Assembly: GCA_029245865.1 (NCBI GenBank)
Contig: JAQWOM010000038.1
Coordinates: forward strand, 62,001-126,000
From: Planctomycetota bacterium
Lineage (GTDB): Bacteria > Planctomycetota > B15-G4
DNA: 64,000 bases
Direction: 5' to 3'
A program made the translations under genes and the position numbers. The notes under the pieces were generated by a model, which saw only the letters and a list, made by a program, of their open reading frames with translations, was not told where the DNA came from and searched no databases. Below are positions 1-8,998 of the stretch, in pieces (position 1 is the stretch's first letter; every line of letters begins with the position of its first letter).

Positions 1-801
1 TCCTGATGCCACGAGTGCGCAGCGGCAGGAGGCCATCACTTCGTGCACTTGATTGCCGTGGATCTGCAGGTCAAGGCCGGCTTCCTCGGCGGCTTTCGCC
101 ATGTTGGCACGTTCTTCGGCGGAGACGTGTGCCGTGTGGAAGCTGATGTCGTGGTGGCGCTCTTTCAAGGCCTGGGCAGTGCGAAGCAGAAGCGTCATAT
201 GTGCGCGGACTTCGCGTGGCCGGCTGCCTGGCAGGAGGGCCACGGGGCGTGGGAGGTCTGCAATCGCAGGGAGGATCGGCGGCTCAGCGGGAAGCCCGTC
301 AATGAGGGGGTGCCCGACCCAGTGCGTCTCGATACCAGCTGCGCCGAAGAAGGCCTCTTCAAATGGAAAGATCACGTGGGCTTCGTCGACCACACGAGCA
401 AACCTTTTCACGCGCCAGGGAGCCCAGGCCCAGAGCTGAGGGGCGACGAAGTAAACCACAGGGATGCCACGTTTCTTGGCAAGGCGTGCCACGAAAAGAT
501 TGAAGCCTGGGTAATCCACCAGGACGACGACATCGGGGCGGCGCTTGTCGAGTGCCCCCGCGACGCGGCGTAAGAGCCCGAGGAGTTTCGGAGCGGCTTG
601 GATCGCTGGCCCGAATCCGATGATGGCGTGAGAGACGAGGTCTGCGTGGAGTTTGACTCCTTCGTTGATCAATTCGGGACCACCGAGCCCCTCGACGGCG
701 AGGTCTGGAATGCGTTCACGCAGGCTGCGGACAAGTCGAGCCGCATGCTGGTCGCCAGAAGTGTCACCGGCACTCAGAAAGAGTCGATGGCTCCTAGTCA
801 A
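1..801 (-). CDS. lpxB: Lipid-A-disaccharide synthase LpxB (partial, C-terminus outside window)
   Basis: This gene makes the beta-1,6-linked lipid A disaccharide from UDP-2,3-diacylglucosamine and lipid X, at the inner membrane. Reading the minus strand gives the family's N-terminal signature SAGDTSGDQHAARLV, then GLGGPEL, DYPGFN, YFVAPQLWAW and LLPGSR, all in the usual LpxB order. About 267 codons are present and the reading frame stays open through base 1, so roughly the last third is missing. No ATG or GTG lies upstream in frame; the best start is TTG at 801, with an AAGGA-like site about 11 bases before it. It overlaps the ACT-domain gene by 8 bases, so translation is probably coupled. It fits with the arn locus about 11 kb away: both act on lipid A. 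Confidence 0.9.
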   Translation of the reverse strand, partial: MTRSHRLFLSAGDTSGDQHAARLVRSLRERIPDLAVEGLGGPELINEGVKLHADLVSHAIIGFGPAIQAAPKLLGLLRRVAGALDKRRPDVVVLVDYPGFNLFVARLAKKRGIPVVYFVAPQLWAWAPWRVKRFARVVDEAHVIFPFEEAFFGAAGIETHWVGHPLIDGLPAEPPILPAIADLPRPVALLPGSRPREVRAHMTLLLRTAQALKERHHDISFHTAHVSAEERANMAKAAEEAGLDLQIHGNQVHEVMASCRCALVASG

Positions 802-1228
802 CGACCGAGATGTCCTTGCAGAGCGCGGACAGAGCGTTCTGCGCTTGGTCGAGGTGACTTTCGCCCACAAGGAGGTGGTCCCGGCTGTAGGCCGTGACGG
901 CGCCCATGGGGACGCTTGCCTCGGCGAGAGCTCTGCTGACCGCTGCCAGCACGCCGACCACGTCCCATTCCATCACCGTGTCGAGAGTGAGCAAGCACCA
1001 GTTGTCCTGGTTGTGTTTCGGCGGAGGGAATTCGCCCAGGTGCTTCGTGGCAACAAAGGCCGTGACCTCGAGTTCGTCCGCGGTGACAAACGTGTGCTCT
1101 TGTCGGCAGCGAAGGATGCCCCTGAACACCGCTGACAGTTGGCTGGGTTGCCATGCAGCAAGGGTGTACGGACCGCGCCGGACCACCAGCTTCGTGTCGG
1201 CGAGGATCTTTTCGGGTGCCTGATTCAC
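794..1228 (-). CDS. ACT-domain protein, putative small-molecule sensor
   Basis: A small protein of 144 residues that looks like the stand-alone ACT family (ACT_7-like), which usually binds amino acids or other small ligands. Supporting motifs are the start TKLVV, the middle segment ELEVTAFVATK and the typical core WCLLTLDTVMEWDVVGVLA, followed by a second beta-alpha-beta half ending in the SVVD terminus. There is no enzymatic domain. An upstream extension to 1270 is open, but GTG at 1228 overlaps the stop of the transporter gene as GTGA, the common coupled arrangement, and starts the protein close to the conserved TKLVV. It lies between a transporter and lpxB in a run that begins with ilvE. 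Binding of a branched-chain amino acid would suit that context but is inference only. Confidence 0.6.
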   Translation of the reverse strand: MNQAPEKILADTKLVVRRGPYTLAAWQPSQLSAVFRGILRCRQEHTFVTADELEVTAFVATKHLGEFPPPKHNQDNWCLLTLDTVMEWDVVGVLAAVSRALAEASVPMGAVTAYSRDHLLVGESHLDQAQNALSALCKDISVVD

Positions 1229-3039
1229 TCGCCAAGCAACCGGAAGGGCCAGTAGAGCGGGATCACCCACATGGCCACCACGAAGAGCAGCGCATTGAGT
1301 GGCACGCCGAGACGCAAGTAGTCGGTGAAGCGATAGCCGCCCGGAGTGTAGACAAAGAGGTTGGTCTGGTAGCTCATGGGTGTGGAGAAGCTGGCGCTTG
1401 CTCCGAACAGGGTGGCGAAGACGAAGGGCTCGGGCTGGTATCCCATGGCGATGGCGGTCTCGATGGCAACCGGTGTCATGAGAACCGCCACCGCGTTGTT
1501 GGAGACCAGGCTGGTCAGCACTGTCGAAAGCAAGTAGATGCCGGCCATGACCGACAGCGGGCCCATCTCTTGAAGCGAGTCGACGATCCAGCCGCTGGTC
1601 TCAGAGATGACGCCTGTTTTGTCTAGCGCACGGCCGAGGGCCAGCATGCCGGCGATGAGTAGCACGACGCTCATGTCGATGGCGTCGTACGCCATGCGCA
1701 TCGAGAGGCACCCCGTGAGCACCATCAGGGCGACACCGGTGACGGCGAGGATGACGATGGGCAGCACTTCAAGTGCTGCGAGAGAGACCACCAAGGCCAT
1801 GATGCCCAGAGCAACCGGAGCCTTGTCATGCCGAACGATCTGTCGCTCGATGCCTTCGAGCAGGATGAATTCATTCGACGTGCGCAGTTTCTCGATGACA
1901 GGTTCTTCGCACACGACGAGGAGTGTGTCGCCAAGGCGGAGGCGAATCTCCGAGACGCGCTCTCGAAGGTGCTCGTCGCGACGCAGCACGGCGATTGCTG
2001 CGGCATTGCCGTGGCGTCGAGAGAAGCCGGAGCGGGCAATTGTACGACCGATGAGCGGGCTGTTTGGGTTGATGACCAGCTCGACCATGGTCATGGTCTT
2101 GCCGCGACCTTCGTCAGCGAGCAGGGCGCCGAGTTCACTTGGCAAGGTGATGCCGTCGCGGTCAAGCAGCGCGTTGATGGATCCTGGCGGGCCCTTGAGC
2201 AGGAGAACATCGCCAGCACGTATGAACTGCGCCTTGGGGTTCGCTACGAGAGGCGCAAAAATCACATCGTCACCGCGAATGAGCATCAGTGGGGTGATGC
2301 CCTGGGTCTTGCTGAGGATCTCCTGATAGCTCTTCGAAATGAGAGGAGACCCGGCTTCGAAGTAGATCTCGGTAACAAACTCGCGGATTCGCCCGCTGGC
2401 GGTGGCGCCCGACACCGAAGAGCGATTGGGGAGCAAGCGTGTCGCAAAAAGCCCCATGAATCCAAACCCGACGATCGCGAATGCGATGCCCGGAATGGTG
2501 AAGTCGAACATGCCGATCGACATGGGGTAGACGGTGCTCGCACGTGCTTCTTGCACGACCAAAAGGTTGGTGCTCGTGCCGACCAGGGTGCAGGTGCCGC
2601 CCAGGATCGAGGCATAGCTCATGGGCATAAGGAGCTTGGAAGGCGCAATGTCGAAGGATGCGGCTGCACCGAGCACGATGGGGAGGAAGATGACGGCAAC
2701 AGGCGTGTTGTTCAAAAAAGCCGAACTCACAGCCACCGAGATCATCACCATGAGGACGAGGCGTTTTCCGCTGCCCTTGGAGATTTGAAACATCAAGCGA
2801 GTGATGCGGTCTAGCGTGCCAGTGCGGATGAGCCCTGCCGAAAGAATGAACATCGCTGCAACCGTGACGAGTGCCGGGTTGCTGAAACCACCCAGAGCTT
2901 CTTCAGGGCTGAGTGCGCCGCGCAGCATCAGCGCTGCGAGAATGAGCAGGCCGACAACATCGACCGCAACGGCCTCTGTGATAAAGAGCACAAAGGCGCC
3001 CAGCGTCAGGGCGAGGACGAAGAACGCGTCGGGGGTCAA
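1225..3039 (-). CDS. SLC13/DASS-type sodium-coupled anion transporter with RCK_C domains
   Basis: An integral membrane carrier of about 604 residues. The N-terminal half shows the DASS/CitT pattern: hydrophobic segments, GGFSNPALVTVAAMFILSAGL and the SAFLNNTPVAVIFLP hairpin motif (SNT-like). The centre, about residues 200-390, is hydrophilic and holds two TrkA-C/RCK_C-like ligand-binding modules (for example GDVLLLKGPP and LRLGDTLLVV). The C-terminal half repeats the transport domain, with TSLVSNNAVAVLMTPVAI. This build is known from bacterial sulfate and dicarboxylate permeases; the substrate cannot be told here. A TTG at 3069 is also possible. TTG at 3039 is preferred because it overlaps the ilvE stop by four bases (TTGA) and matches the LTPDAFF start of relatives. 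Confidence 0.8.
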   Translation of the reverse strand: MTPDAFFVLALTLGAFVLFITEAVAVDVVGLLILAALMLRGALSPEEALGGFSNPALVTVAAMFILSAGLIRTGTLDRITRLMFQISKGSGKRLVLMVMISVAVSSAFLNNTPVAVIFLPIVLGAAASFDIAPSKLLMPMSYASILGGTCTLVGTSTNLLVVQEARASTVYPMSIGMFDFTIPGIAFAIVGFGFMGLFATRLLPNRSSVSGATASGRIREFVTEIYFEAGSPLISKSYQEILSKTQGITPLMLIRGDDVIFAPLVANPKAQFIRAGDVLLLKGPPGSINALLDRDGITLPSELGALLADEGRGKTMTMVELVINPNSPLIGRTIARSGFSRRHGNAAAIAVLRRDEHLRERVSEIRLRLGDTLLVVCEEPVIEKLRTSNEFILLEGIERQIVRHDKAPVALGIMALVVSLAALEVLPIVILAVTGVALMVLTGCLSMRMAYDAIDMSVVLLIAGMLALGRALDKTGVISETSGWIVDSLQEMGPLSVMAGIYLLSTVLTSLVSNNAVAVLMTPVAIETAIAMGYQPEPFVFATLFGASASFSTPMSYQTNLFVYTPGGYRFTDYLRLGVPLNALLFVVAMWVIPLYWPFRLLGE

Positions 3040-3986
3040 TGGGCGACAGAGCCAAAGGTGGTTCGCCAACCCTTCGGGGCGTCGACTGTGCCCCGAACCA
3101 CTCCAAAGAACGCATCTTGCAGCTTGGACGTGACGGGGCCTGCCTTGCCACCGCCAATGACTCGATTGTCGACTTCACGAACGGGCGTTACTTCCGCAGC
3201 CGTTCCCGTGAGGAAGACTTCATCCGCCACCATGAGCGCATCACGCGCAATGAAGCTCTCGGTGATTTCGCGCAGGCCGAGGTCTTCGCGCATTCTGTAG
3301 GCTAGGCGCAGGACAGTGTCGCGAGTGAGTCCAGGAAGAATCGCTGCCGAGGCTGGTGGCGTCATGAGCACGTTGTCGCGGATCATGAACAGATTTTCAC
3401 CGCTGCCTTCACACACATGGCCGTGGTCATCCATGAGCAGCGCTTCGTCATAACCCATGGCAAGCGCCTCGCGCTTGGCAAGGGTGGAGGCGACATACTG
3501 GCCGTTGATCTTGGCCCGTGACATGAAGCTGCCCAGCCCTCCACGCCGGTAAGCAGACACGCGCACCGAGATGCCTTTGTGAAGGCCATCGTCACCGAGA
3601 TAGGCGCCCCAGTTCTGGGCAGCGACTGCGAGGTGAACCGTGGGCATGCTGCCCAGGCCGCCAAGCGTGCCGTCATCTTGCCAGACCACCGGGCGCAGGT
3701 AGCCGTTTTGGAGGTCGTTGGCCTGGAGGACCTTGACGCACGCCTCGGCGATCTGCTCACGGGAAAAGGGGAGAGGAAGGTGGCAGATATGGGCGCTGTC
3801 CTCGAGTCGTCGGAGGTGGTCGTCCAGCCTGAAAATGGCAGCGGTGTCCTCTTCGCCCTCGATTCCGGACGCATAGGAGCGAATGCCCTCGAAGACGCCC
3901 ACCCCGTAATGGAGCGTGTGAGAGAGCACGCTGACGCGTGCTTCCTCGAGCGGGATGAGTTGGCCATCGATCCAGATGCTGGGCAT
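3036..3986 (-). CDS. ilvE: Branched-chain amino acid aminotransferase
   Basis: A fold type IV PLP aminotransferase that interconverts branched-chain amino acids and their keto acids using 2-oxoglutarate/glutamate. The protein has 316 residues. It shows IWIDGQLIPLEEA, then SHTLHYGVGVFEGIRSY, the Schiff-base lysine region MSRAKINGQYVASTLAK, the E-GSGENLFM motif (CEGSGENLFMI), LPGLTRDTVL and EVFLTGTAAEVTPV, all typical of IlvE. The frame is open to a TTG at 4046, but the ATG at 3986 starts the protein where the family starts. It is the first gene of the minus-strand run that continues into the transporter, ACT-domain protein and lpxB. Divergent from the lipoprotein gene at 4110. Confidence 0.93.
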   Translation of the reverse strand: MPSIWIDGQLIPLEEARVSVLSHTLHYGVGVFEGIRSYASGIEGEEDTAAIFRLDDHLRRLEDSAHICHLPLPFSREQIAEACVKVLQANDLQNGYLRPVVWQDDGTLGGLGSMPTVHLAVAAQNWGAYLGDDGLHKGISVRVSAYRRGGLGSFMSRAKINGQYVASTLAKREALAMGYDEALLMDDHGHVCEGSGENLFMIRDNVLMTPPASAAILPGLTRDTVLRLAYRMREDLGLREITESFIARDALMVADEVFLTGTAAEVTPVREVDNRVIGGGKAGPVTSKLQDAFFGVVRGTVDAPKGWRTTFGSVAH

Positions 3987-4109
3987 GGTCTTGTCCGCGA
4001 GAAAGGGAAGCCTCATTCTATCCAGAATGATGGCGTGACCTGTCAAACGGCCCTGCTTCCCTTCTAGTAGTAGTTTCTAGGACCTCCACGAATACAGAGC
4101 CCCCAATTC

Positions 4110-5564
4110 ATGACGATTCTCCGGTTCAGGCCCCCAGGCGCTCTTCTGGCCATTTTTCTCGTTTCGACCCTCCTTTCGGTCTCTCCTGGCTGCGGTCCGA
4201 CTCATGTGGCAGAGCCCGAGGCTCCTGTGTTGCTCGTGGGAGTGGATGGCCTGGAGTGGGAGGTCTTGCGCCCTCTCATGGAGGCGGGGCGTTGCCCGAA
4301 TCTGCGCGCGCTGGCAGAGGCAGGGTCCTACGGAAGGTTGGGCACGTTCATCCCGACTCACAGTCCGGTGGTCTGGACATCGATCGCCACCGGGAAGCGA
4401 ATGGAAGCTCACGGGATCACGAGCTTCGTGGATCCACAAGGCCGTGCGTTCACATCGTCCCGACGCGCAGGGCGAGCACTCTGGAATATTGCCGATCGCT
4501 ACGGGCTCTCGTCAGCGGTGATCGGGTGGTGGATCACCTGGCCTGTCGAGCCGGTTCGCGGTGTGATGGTGAGCGGCACGAGCGCGGTGGCGCAACTTGC
4601 GGATAACTGGAAGCCGGCGCTCATGCCCGGCGTGGATGATCAGGTGCATCCATCTGAACTGACTGACCGAGTCCTCGAAATCGCTGCCTCTGCCGGGTCC
4701 AGGGAAGAGTTGCAAATCGTTGCCCGCGAGAATGTTTTTGGAACTTACAGCGAAGGAGTGATGGGTGCTGATGAGCAAGTGCTCATTGATCAGACGCTTT
4801 GGTCGGTGCAGTCAGACGCGACCTATTTTCAGATTGCGCGATCGCTCATGCCCGAATTCCAGACGGATCTTACGCTGGTCTACTTTGGCGGTCCGGATGT
4901 AGCTGGGCACCGGTTCTGGAGGCAGTCTCATCCGGAGGAATTTGCATACACCGGATCGTCACCGGCCGCGGATGCAGCATTGGCCGAGGTGTTACCCAAC
5001 TACTACGCGTGGGTTGACGAGATGATCGGCGAACTCGTCGAGATGGCGGGGGAAGGCGCGAATGTGATGGTGGTCTCAGACCATGGAATGCACGCCGTCG
5101 CGACCAAGAAGCCCAATCAAAGGAACACGACAGGCGATCATCAGGATGGAGCGCCTGGGGTTCTCATCGCTGCCGGACCCGATATTCGCCCGCAGGGGCA
5201 TCTGGAGCAGGTTTTGCAGAGTGGCGCATTGCCTACGCACGGGTCGGTTTACTCCGTGGCACCTACGATTCTGGGGCTGCTGGGTATTCCTGCCGCACGA
5301 GATATGGAGGCGCGTGTGTATCCCAATATCCTCACGGCTGCCGCCCGGGAGCGTATCGGTGCGCTGGATTTGGTTCCGACACATGACGACGGCTTTCGGG
5401 AGCCCGCCATGCTGGCCATGTCCGCTGAGGGCGAGGAGGAGTTCAAGAAGCGCATGGCCGAGCTGGGGTACCTCGATTTACCAGCTGCTCCCACCAGCCG
5501 CCCCGTGAATCCGGACGGCTTTGTGCCGGACCCGGAAGGTCTCGGGGGGGATGGGGATCGCTAA
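4110..5564 (+). CDS. Lipoprotein of the alkaline phosphatase / nucleotide pyrophosphatase superfamily
   Basis: A predicted secreted lipoprotein of 484 residues: residues 10-27 are hydrophobic and end in LLSVSPGC, so Cys28 is the likely lipidated residue. The mature part has the fold's metal and nucleophile signatures: VGVDGLEWEVL (Asp near 46), THSPVVWTSIATGK followed by HGI, where Ser85 takes the nucleophile position, YFGGPDVAGHRFW, VVSDHGMHAV and GDHQDGAPGVLIAAGPDI. Members of this family hydrolyse phosphomonoesters or diesters with two metal ions. The natural substrate is not deducible. The gene stands alone between divergent ilvE and clpP, and a second unrelated-looking member of the same superfamily lies at 9697. 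Confidence 0.8.
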   Translation: MTILRFRPPGALLAIFLVSTLLSVSPGCGPTHVAEPEAPVLLVGVDGLEWEVLRPLMEAGRCPNLRALAEAGSYGRLGTFIPTHSPVVWTSIATGKRMEAHGITSFVDPQGRAFTSSRRAGRALWNIADRYGLSSAVIGWWITWPVEPVRGVMVSGTSAVAQLADNWKPALMPGVDDQVHPSELTDRVLEIAASAGSREELQIVARENVFGTYSEGVMGADEQVLIDQTLWSVQSDATYFQIARSLMPEFQTDLTLVYFGGPDVAGHRFWRQSHPEEFAYTGSSPAADAALAEVLPNYYAWVDEMIGELVEMAGEGANVMVVSDHGMHAVATKKPNQRNTTGDHQDGAPGVLIAAGPDIRPQGHLEQVLQSGALPTHGSVYSVAPTILGLLGIPAARDMEARVYPNILTAAARERIGALDLVPTHDDGFREPAMLAMSAEGEEEFKKRMAELGYLDLPAAPTSRPVNPDGFVPDPEGLGGDGDR

Positions 5565-5702
5565 GTCACTGCCCCTCGGGCTCGATGCCCGATCCTGCAC
5601 TTCTCTCGGACCCTCGGATGCGCTACGTTTCCGAGTCTCGCGCGGGCCTCGTGCCCAATTTTCTCCAGGCCGCTGACTGGCCAATACACAAGGACCCGAC
5701 CC

Positions 5703-6341
5703 ATGGCGGATCGCTTCGCTCCTTCCAAGGCCCGACTCGACGACGATGACGATGACGGTGAGGGTGACGGCTGCGGAGCCGAGAAGCAGAACAAGGTCGG
5801 CCCCGAGATGCTCGGAAGGCGCCTTCTCGAAAAAAGAGTGGTCATGGTTACCAAGCCGGTCGACCGCGACCTCATGTCTGCAATCGTGGCGCAACTGCTC
5901 GTGCTTGATGCGGACTCCCATGACCCGATCACCATGTACATCAACTGCCCTGGTGGCGATGCGGACTCCGGGTTTGGCATCTATGACGCGATGAAGTTCA
6001 TTGAGTCTCCTGTCACCACCGTGTGCATGGGGCTTGCAGCCAGTGCAGCCATCATCATTTTCCTGGGTGGTGAAAAGGGTCGCCGCTTCTCGATGCCGAA
6101 CAGTCGCTTCCTCATTCACCAGCCCAGCAGTCAGGCGCAGGGACAGGCTTCCGATCTTGAGATCACGGCAAAGGAAATTCTCAAGACTCGTGACAAGTAC
6201 AACGACATCATTGCTGCAGAGACTGGCGTCGCTGCCAAGGCCATTGTGAAAGATGCTCATCGCGACTTCTGGCTCAGCGCCAAGGAAGCGGTCGAATACA
6301 AGTTGGCGGACAAGCTTGTGGTGAAGGCCTCGGAACTCTAG
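5703..6341 (+). CDS. clpP: ClpP-family serine protease, variant active-site region
   Basis: The proteolytic chamber subunit of a Clp-type ATP-dependent protease, 212 residues, cytoplasmic. The catalytic triad is present: Ser114 in GLAASAAII, His139 in FLIHQP and Asp188 in HRDFWLSA, and the oligomer and groove motifs MYINCPGGDADSGFGIYDAM and GQASDLEITAKEIL are easy to align. It departs from the usual pattern in CPGG for SPGG, GLAASAA for GQAASM/G and in a strongly acidic N-terminal stretch (six Asp at residues 13-18, then GEGDGCG). No clpX, clpA or trigger factor gene adjoins it, so this may be a second ClpP paralogue. ATG at 5703 follows a weak AAGGA. Confidence 0.9.
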   Translation: MADRFAPSKARLDDDDDDGEGDGCGAEKQNKVGPEMLGRRLLEKRVVMVTKPVDRDLMSAIVAQLLVLDADSHDPITMYINCPGGDADSGFGIYDAMKFIESPVTTVCMGLAASAAIIIFLGGEKGRRFSMPNSRFLIHQPSSQAQGQASDLEITAKEILKTRDKYNDIIAAETGVAAKAIVKDAHRDFWLSAKEAVEYKLADKLVVKASEL

Positions 6342-6402
6342 CGCGCGCCTGGCGAGCCTGAGTTTCTGATGACTTGAAAGGGCTGTGTCGCGTTTCTGAC
6401 TT

Positions 6403-6420
6403 CAATCGCTAGCGCGATTG
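6403..6420. terminator. Hairpin between convergent genes
   Basis: A perfect 7-bp inverted repeat, CAATCGC and GCGATTG, around a 4-base loop, lying across the stop codon of the HEAT-repeat gene, about 60 bases after the clpP stop. No T-run follows on either strand, so intrinsic termination is only possible, not shown. Confidence 0.3.
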
Positions 6421-7428
6421 CGCGAGAACACCTTTGAGTCGTTTCACCTCATTGATTTGCTGGAAGATCGACCCTCCGCTGAAGGGCGGCTGATCTTCGA
6501 GTAGCTCTCGCAGAGCATTGATGGCATCTCGCTGAACGACGTTGTGGGTGTCGTCGAGAGCTCTGGAGATGCCTGCGATCGCCGCCCCGTCTCCGATGGT
6601 CAAGAGCATGGCGATCGCCGACTGGCGGTTGAGAGCGGCTTCGTCGGGGTTTGTTTTCTCGAGCTTTGGGTCACTCTTCAGGCGTGCGATGAGATTGGCG
6701 TGGTTGCCAACCTCCGCGAGTCCGGGCAAGCAGGCGCGGATGCGCACGCCGGCATCGAGGAGGCTCTCGACGGCCTCGTCACTCTGGTCGGCCTCGTCAT
6801 CTTGCTCGAGGCGAAAGATTTGCGTGTAAGCCTGGGCCAGGGCTCCGAGGCTCGATTCCGAGCCGAGGCGCGCCAGGGTCACCGCCGCTTCGAGGCGCAC
6901 TTCGCTGTCTTCGTCCTCGAGCAGAGGGATCAGTCTCTCGATGAGGTGCTCCAACTGCAGTTCTCCTGCCTTTCGGGCGGCGAATCGGCGCAGCGCGACC
7001 TGAGGGGAATCGAGCGTCGCTTCGACGAGATCCCAGTCACGCAGATCGGCCAGCGCGATCAGGCAGCGCTGGACGCTCAACTGCTTGTAGGGACTGGTTG
7101 TGACGGCTTCTTCGATCAAGACCGGAATGGCCCCGCGCCCGAATTCGAGAATGTCTTCCTCCGCTAGGAGCCGCGCTTTCGTTTTCTTAGAGGTGAGCTT
7201 TTTGATGGAACGCCCGAGTTTCTGGATCTTGGCGCTCGTCAGGGCGGGAGGGGACTCCGGAGGCGGCAGGGCGGCCCGTGAATCGGCGTCCTGTGCAGTC
7301 GGCAGCCCCGAGAGGGGGCGAGCACTGTGGGACGGAGAGGCTTGGATGGGGGCAATCAACACGCAGAGTGCCAGGATCGCCGTGAGAAATGGTTTCGCCT
7401 CAAAGGGCGGCGTTGTGACGGTGCTCAT
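6409..7428 (-). CDS. Secreted HEAT-repeat protein
   Basis: A protein of 339 residues starting with a likely signal peptide (PFLTAILALCVLIAP, predicted cut after QAS), then a linker rich in Pro and Ala, then alpha-helical HEAT/PBS-lyase-type repeats. Repeat units are seen in VALRRFAARKAGEL, LLEDEDSEVRLEAAVTLARLG, SAIAMLLTIGDGAAI and ALDDTHNVVQRDAINALREL. Such repeats are protein-interaction scaffolds; no catalytic motif is visible. The frame stays open upstream to 7902, but that part is antisense to the permease gene, strongly Arg/Gln-rich and implausible, so ATG at 7428 is used. It is divergent from the permease gene, with only 24 bases between the two start codons. Confidence 0.7.
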   Translation of the reverse strand: MSTVTTPPFEAKPFLTAILALCVLIAPIQASPSHSARPLSGLPTAQDADSRAALPPPESPPALTSAKIQKLGRSIKKLTSKKTKARLLAEEDILEFGRGAIPVLIEEAVTTSPYKQLSVQRCLIALADLRDWDLVEATLDSPQVALRRFAARKAGELQLEHLIERLIPLLEDEDSEVRLEAAVTLARLGSESSLGALAQAYTQIFRLEQDDEADQSDEAVESLLDAGVRIRACLPGLAEVGNHANLIARLKSDPKLEKTNPDEAALNRQSAIAMLLTIGDGAAIAGISRALDDTHNVVQRDAINALRELLEDQPPFSGGSIFQQINEVKRLKGVLAQSR

Positions 7429-7452
7429 GAAGGAGGAGTATAGGAAGCTGAG

Positions 7453-8967
7453 ATGAACGTCATAGTGATCCTCATGGCGCTGTTTCTGGGCCTTGCCCCC
7501 CTGTTGGCGGGGCTTTTTGATCTGCTGGGCTCTCCAGAAGCACTGAACGAGTTGCTGAGCACGCGGATCTTGTCGCTGTGGGGCTCCACGGTGCTGCTCG
7601 GACTGGCGACTGCTGGGTGCTCGCTGCTGGTGGGAACCCCTGTCGGTTGGATTGTGGCGCGTTGCCGAAGTGTGGGGCTCGTGGGGGCGCTGTTGCCCTT
7701 GCCGTTGATTCTGCCGCCCTGGGTGGTGGGGGTGGCCTGGACCGAGGCAGCTCCTCTGGCCGGTTTCTGGGGGGCGGTGTTTCTGCTGACGGCGTCGCTC
7801 TGGCCGTTGGTCGCGCTGTTCGCGTTGCGTGGATTTCGCGCGTCGGCGCGAGCGGGTGAAGCAGCCGGCGTTTTCCGGGGGCCTTTCGCAGCTTGGCGTC
7901 ACGTGGAGTGGCCACTTGCCTTGCCCTCCGTTCTCTCAGGAGCGCTCTTGGTCTTCATCTTCGCCACAACCGACTTCGGTGTGGTCGACTTTCTTTCGTT
8001 CAGTTCGCCTCAGCCCTATGTCGTCATGTCTTCGGAGATTTTCCAGAAGTGGGCGCGCGTGCAGAGTGGTGAAGGGGCGGCGGCAGTCTCTCTTCCAGCC
8101 ATCGCCAGTTCGTTGGTCGCACTCTTTGCGATGCTCGCTCTCGAGCGTCGTCACTTTGGCCGCTTTGTGAATTCGGCCTCGCAGGTGGCTCGTCTCAAAC
8201 GGCTGGGTGGCCCGCGACTTGCGGGCTTGTTGCTGCTTGCGGCTGTCACAGCTGTTCCATTGGTGGTGCTGGTCGGATGGTCCCTGTCGGGTGAAGATCC
8301 ATGGGCTCCGATCGGTGCACATCGAGACAAGATTGTCCTGTCAGTGGCTGTGGCTGCTGCAACGGGAGCGCTCGTCGCATGCCTGGGCGTGAAATTGGCG
8401 CGGCTGACAATCGCCTGGGGTTCCCCGCGCGGTGACCGGTTGCTTGCCCTGCTGATGGTGCCGCTGGCTGCACCGGCGGTCACCTTTGCTGTGGGTGAGA
8501 TCAGGCTCTGGAACCACCCATGGAATCCACTGGCCGACCTGGTCTATCCGTCGCCGGTTTTGTTGGTTTTATCACTCGTGGGTCGCATGCTTCCGCTTGG
8601 CGTGCTCGCAGCGCGTGCGGTGCTCGTGCGCCAAGATCAGCTTCCTTTTGCTGCGGCGCGTCTTGCAGGGCGATCTGTGCTCACGCGTTGGCTACGCATC
8701 GAACTCCCCATGTTGGCGCCGGCAACAGGGTTGGCATTCACGCTCGGTTTTCTTCTTTCGCTTCGAGAACTGGACATGGTTGTTTTGGTGCCAGCAGGTT
8801 CGAGGACGCTGGCGCACGTCATCTTTAGCATGGTGCATATTGGATCGGATTCTGTGACCGCTGTGCTGTGCCTGACACTTTTTGCCCTGGTTCTGGTGCC
8901 GGCGGTGGTGGGGCGATTGCTGGGGGTGCCTGGCGTCGATTGCAGGCCCCCGGGGCGCGTGCGATAG
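7453..8967 (+). CDS. ABC transporter permease, fused two-domain type (FbpB/iron-type)
   Basis: A polytopic membrane protein of 504 residues with about twelve hydrophobic segments in two homologous halves. Each half has the cytoplasmic EAA loop that contacts the ATPase: GEAAGVFRGPFAAWRHVEWPL (trimmed here to its core AGVFRG...WPLALP) near residue 140, and AARLAGRSVLTRWLRIELPML near residue 400. This fused build is typical of iron(III), thiamine or related oxyanion importers (FbpB, ThiP). No ATPase or solute-binding protein gene is next to it, so the substrate is unknown and the partners must be elsewhere. A good ribosome site, AAGGAGGAG, lies about 15 bases before the ATG, with a second AGGAAG nearer. 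Confidence 0.75.
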   Translation: MNVIVILMALFLGLAPLLAGLFDLLGSPEALNELLSTRILSLWGSTVLLGLATAGCSLLVGTPVGWIVARCRSVGLVGALLPLPLILPPWVVGVAWTEAAPLAGFWGAVFLLTASLWPLVALFALRGFRASARAGEAAGVFRGPFAAWRHVEWPLALPSVLSGALLVFIFATTDFGVVDFLSFSSPQPYVVMSSEIFQKWARVQSGEGAAAVSLPAIASSLVALFAMLALERRHFGRFVNSASQVARLKRLGGPRLAGLLLLAAVTAVPLVVLVGWSLSGEDPWAPIGAHRDKIVLSVAVAAATGALVACLGVKLARLTIAWGSPRGDRLLALLMVPLAAPAVTFAVGEIRLWNHPWNPLADLVYPSPVLLVLSLVGRMLPLGVLAARAVLVRQDQLPFAAARLAGRSVLTRWLRIELPMLAPATGLAFTLGFLLSLRELDMVVLVPAGSRTLAHVIFSMVHIGSDSVTAVLCLTLFALVLVPAVVGRLLGVPGVDCRPPGRVR

Positions 8968-8998
8968 TGAGCGCTTCTCCAGACCTTCGGAAGACTTC

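Noticed and set aside
1828-2814. Long plus-strand open frame opposite the SLC13-type transporter.
   Set aside because: Its product has no recognisable motif and the minus-strand product is clearly a transporter.
5561-6260. Minus-strand frames opposite clpP, one of 260 codons.
   Set aside because: The plus-strand frame holds the complete ClpP triad and motifs; the others are shadows.
7429-7902. Long upstream extension of the HEAT-repeat gene on the minus strand.
   Set aside because: It is fully antisense to the permease gene, extremely rich in Arg, Gln and Pro, and sits before a clear signal peptide.
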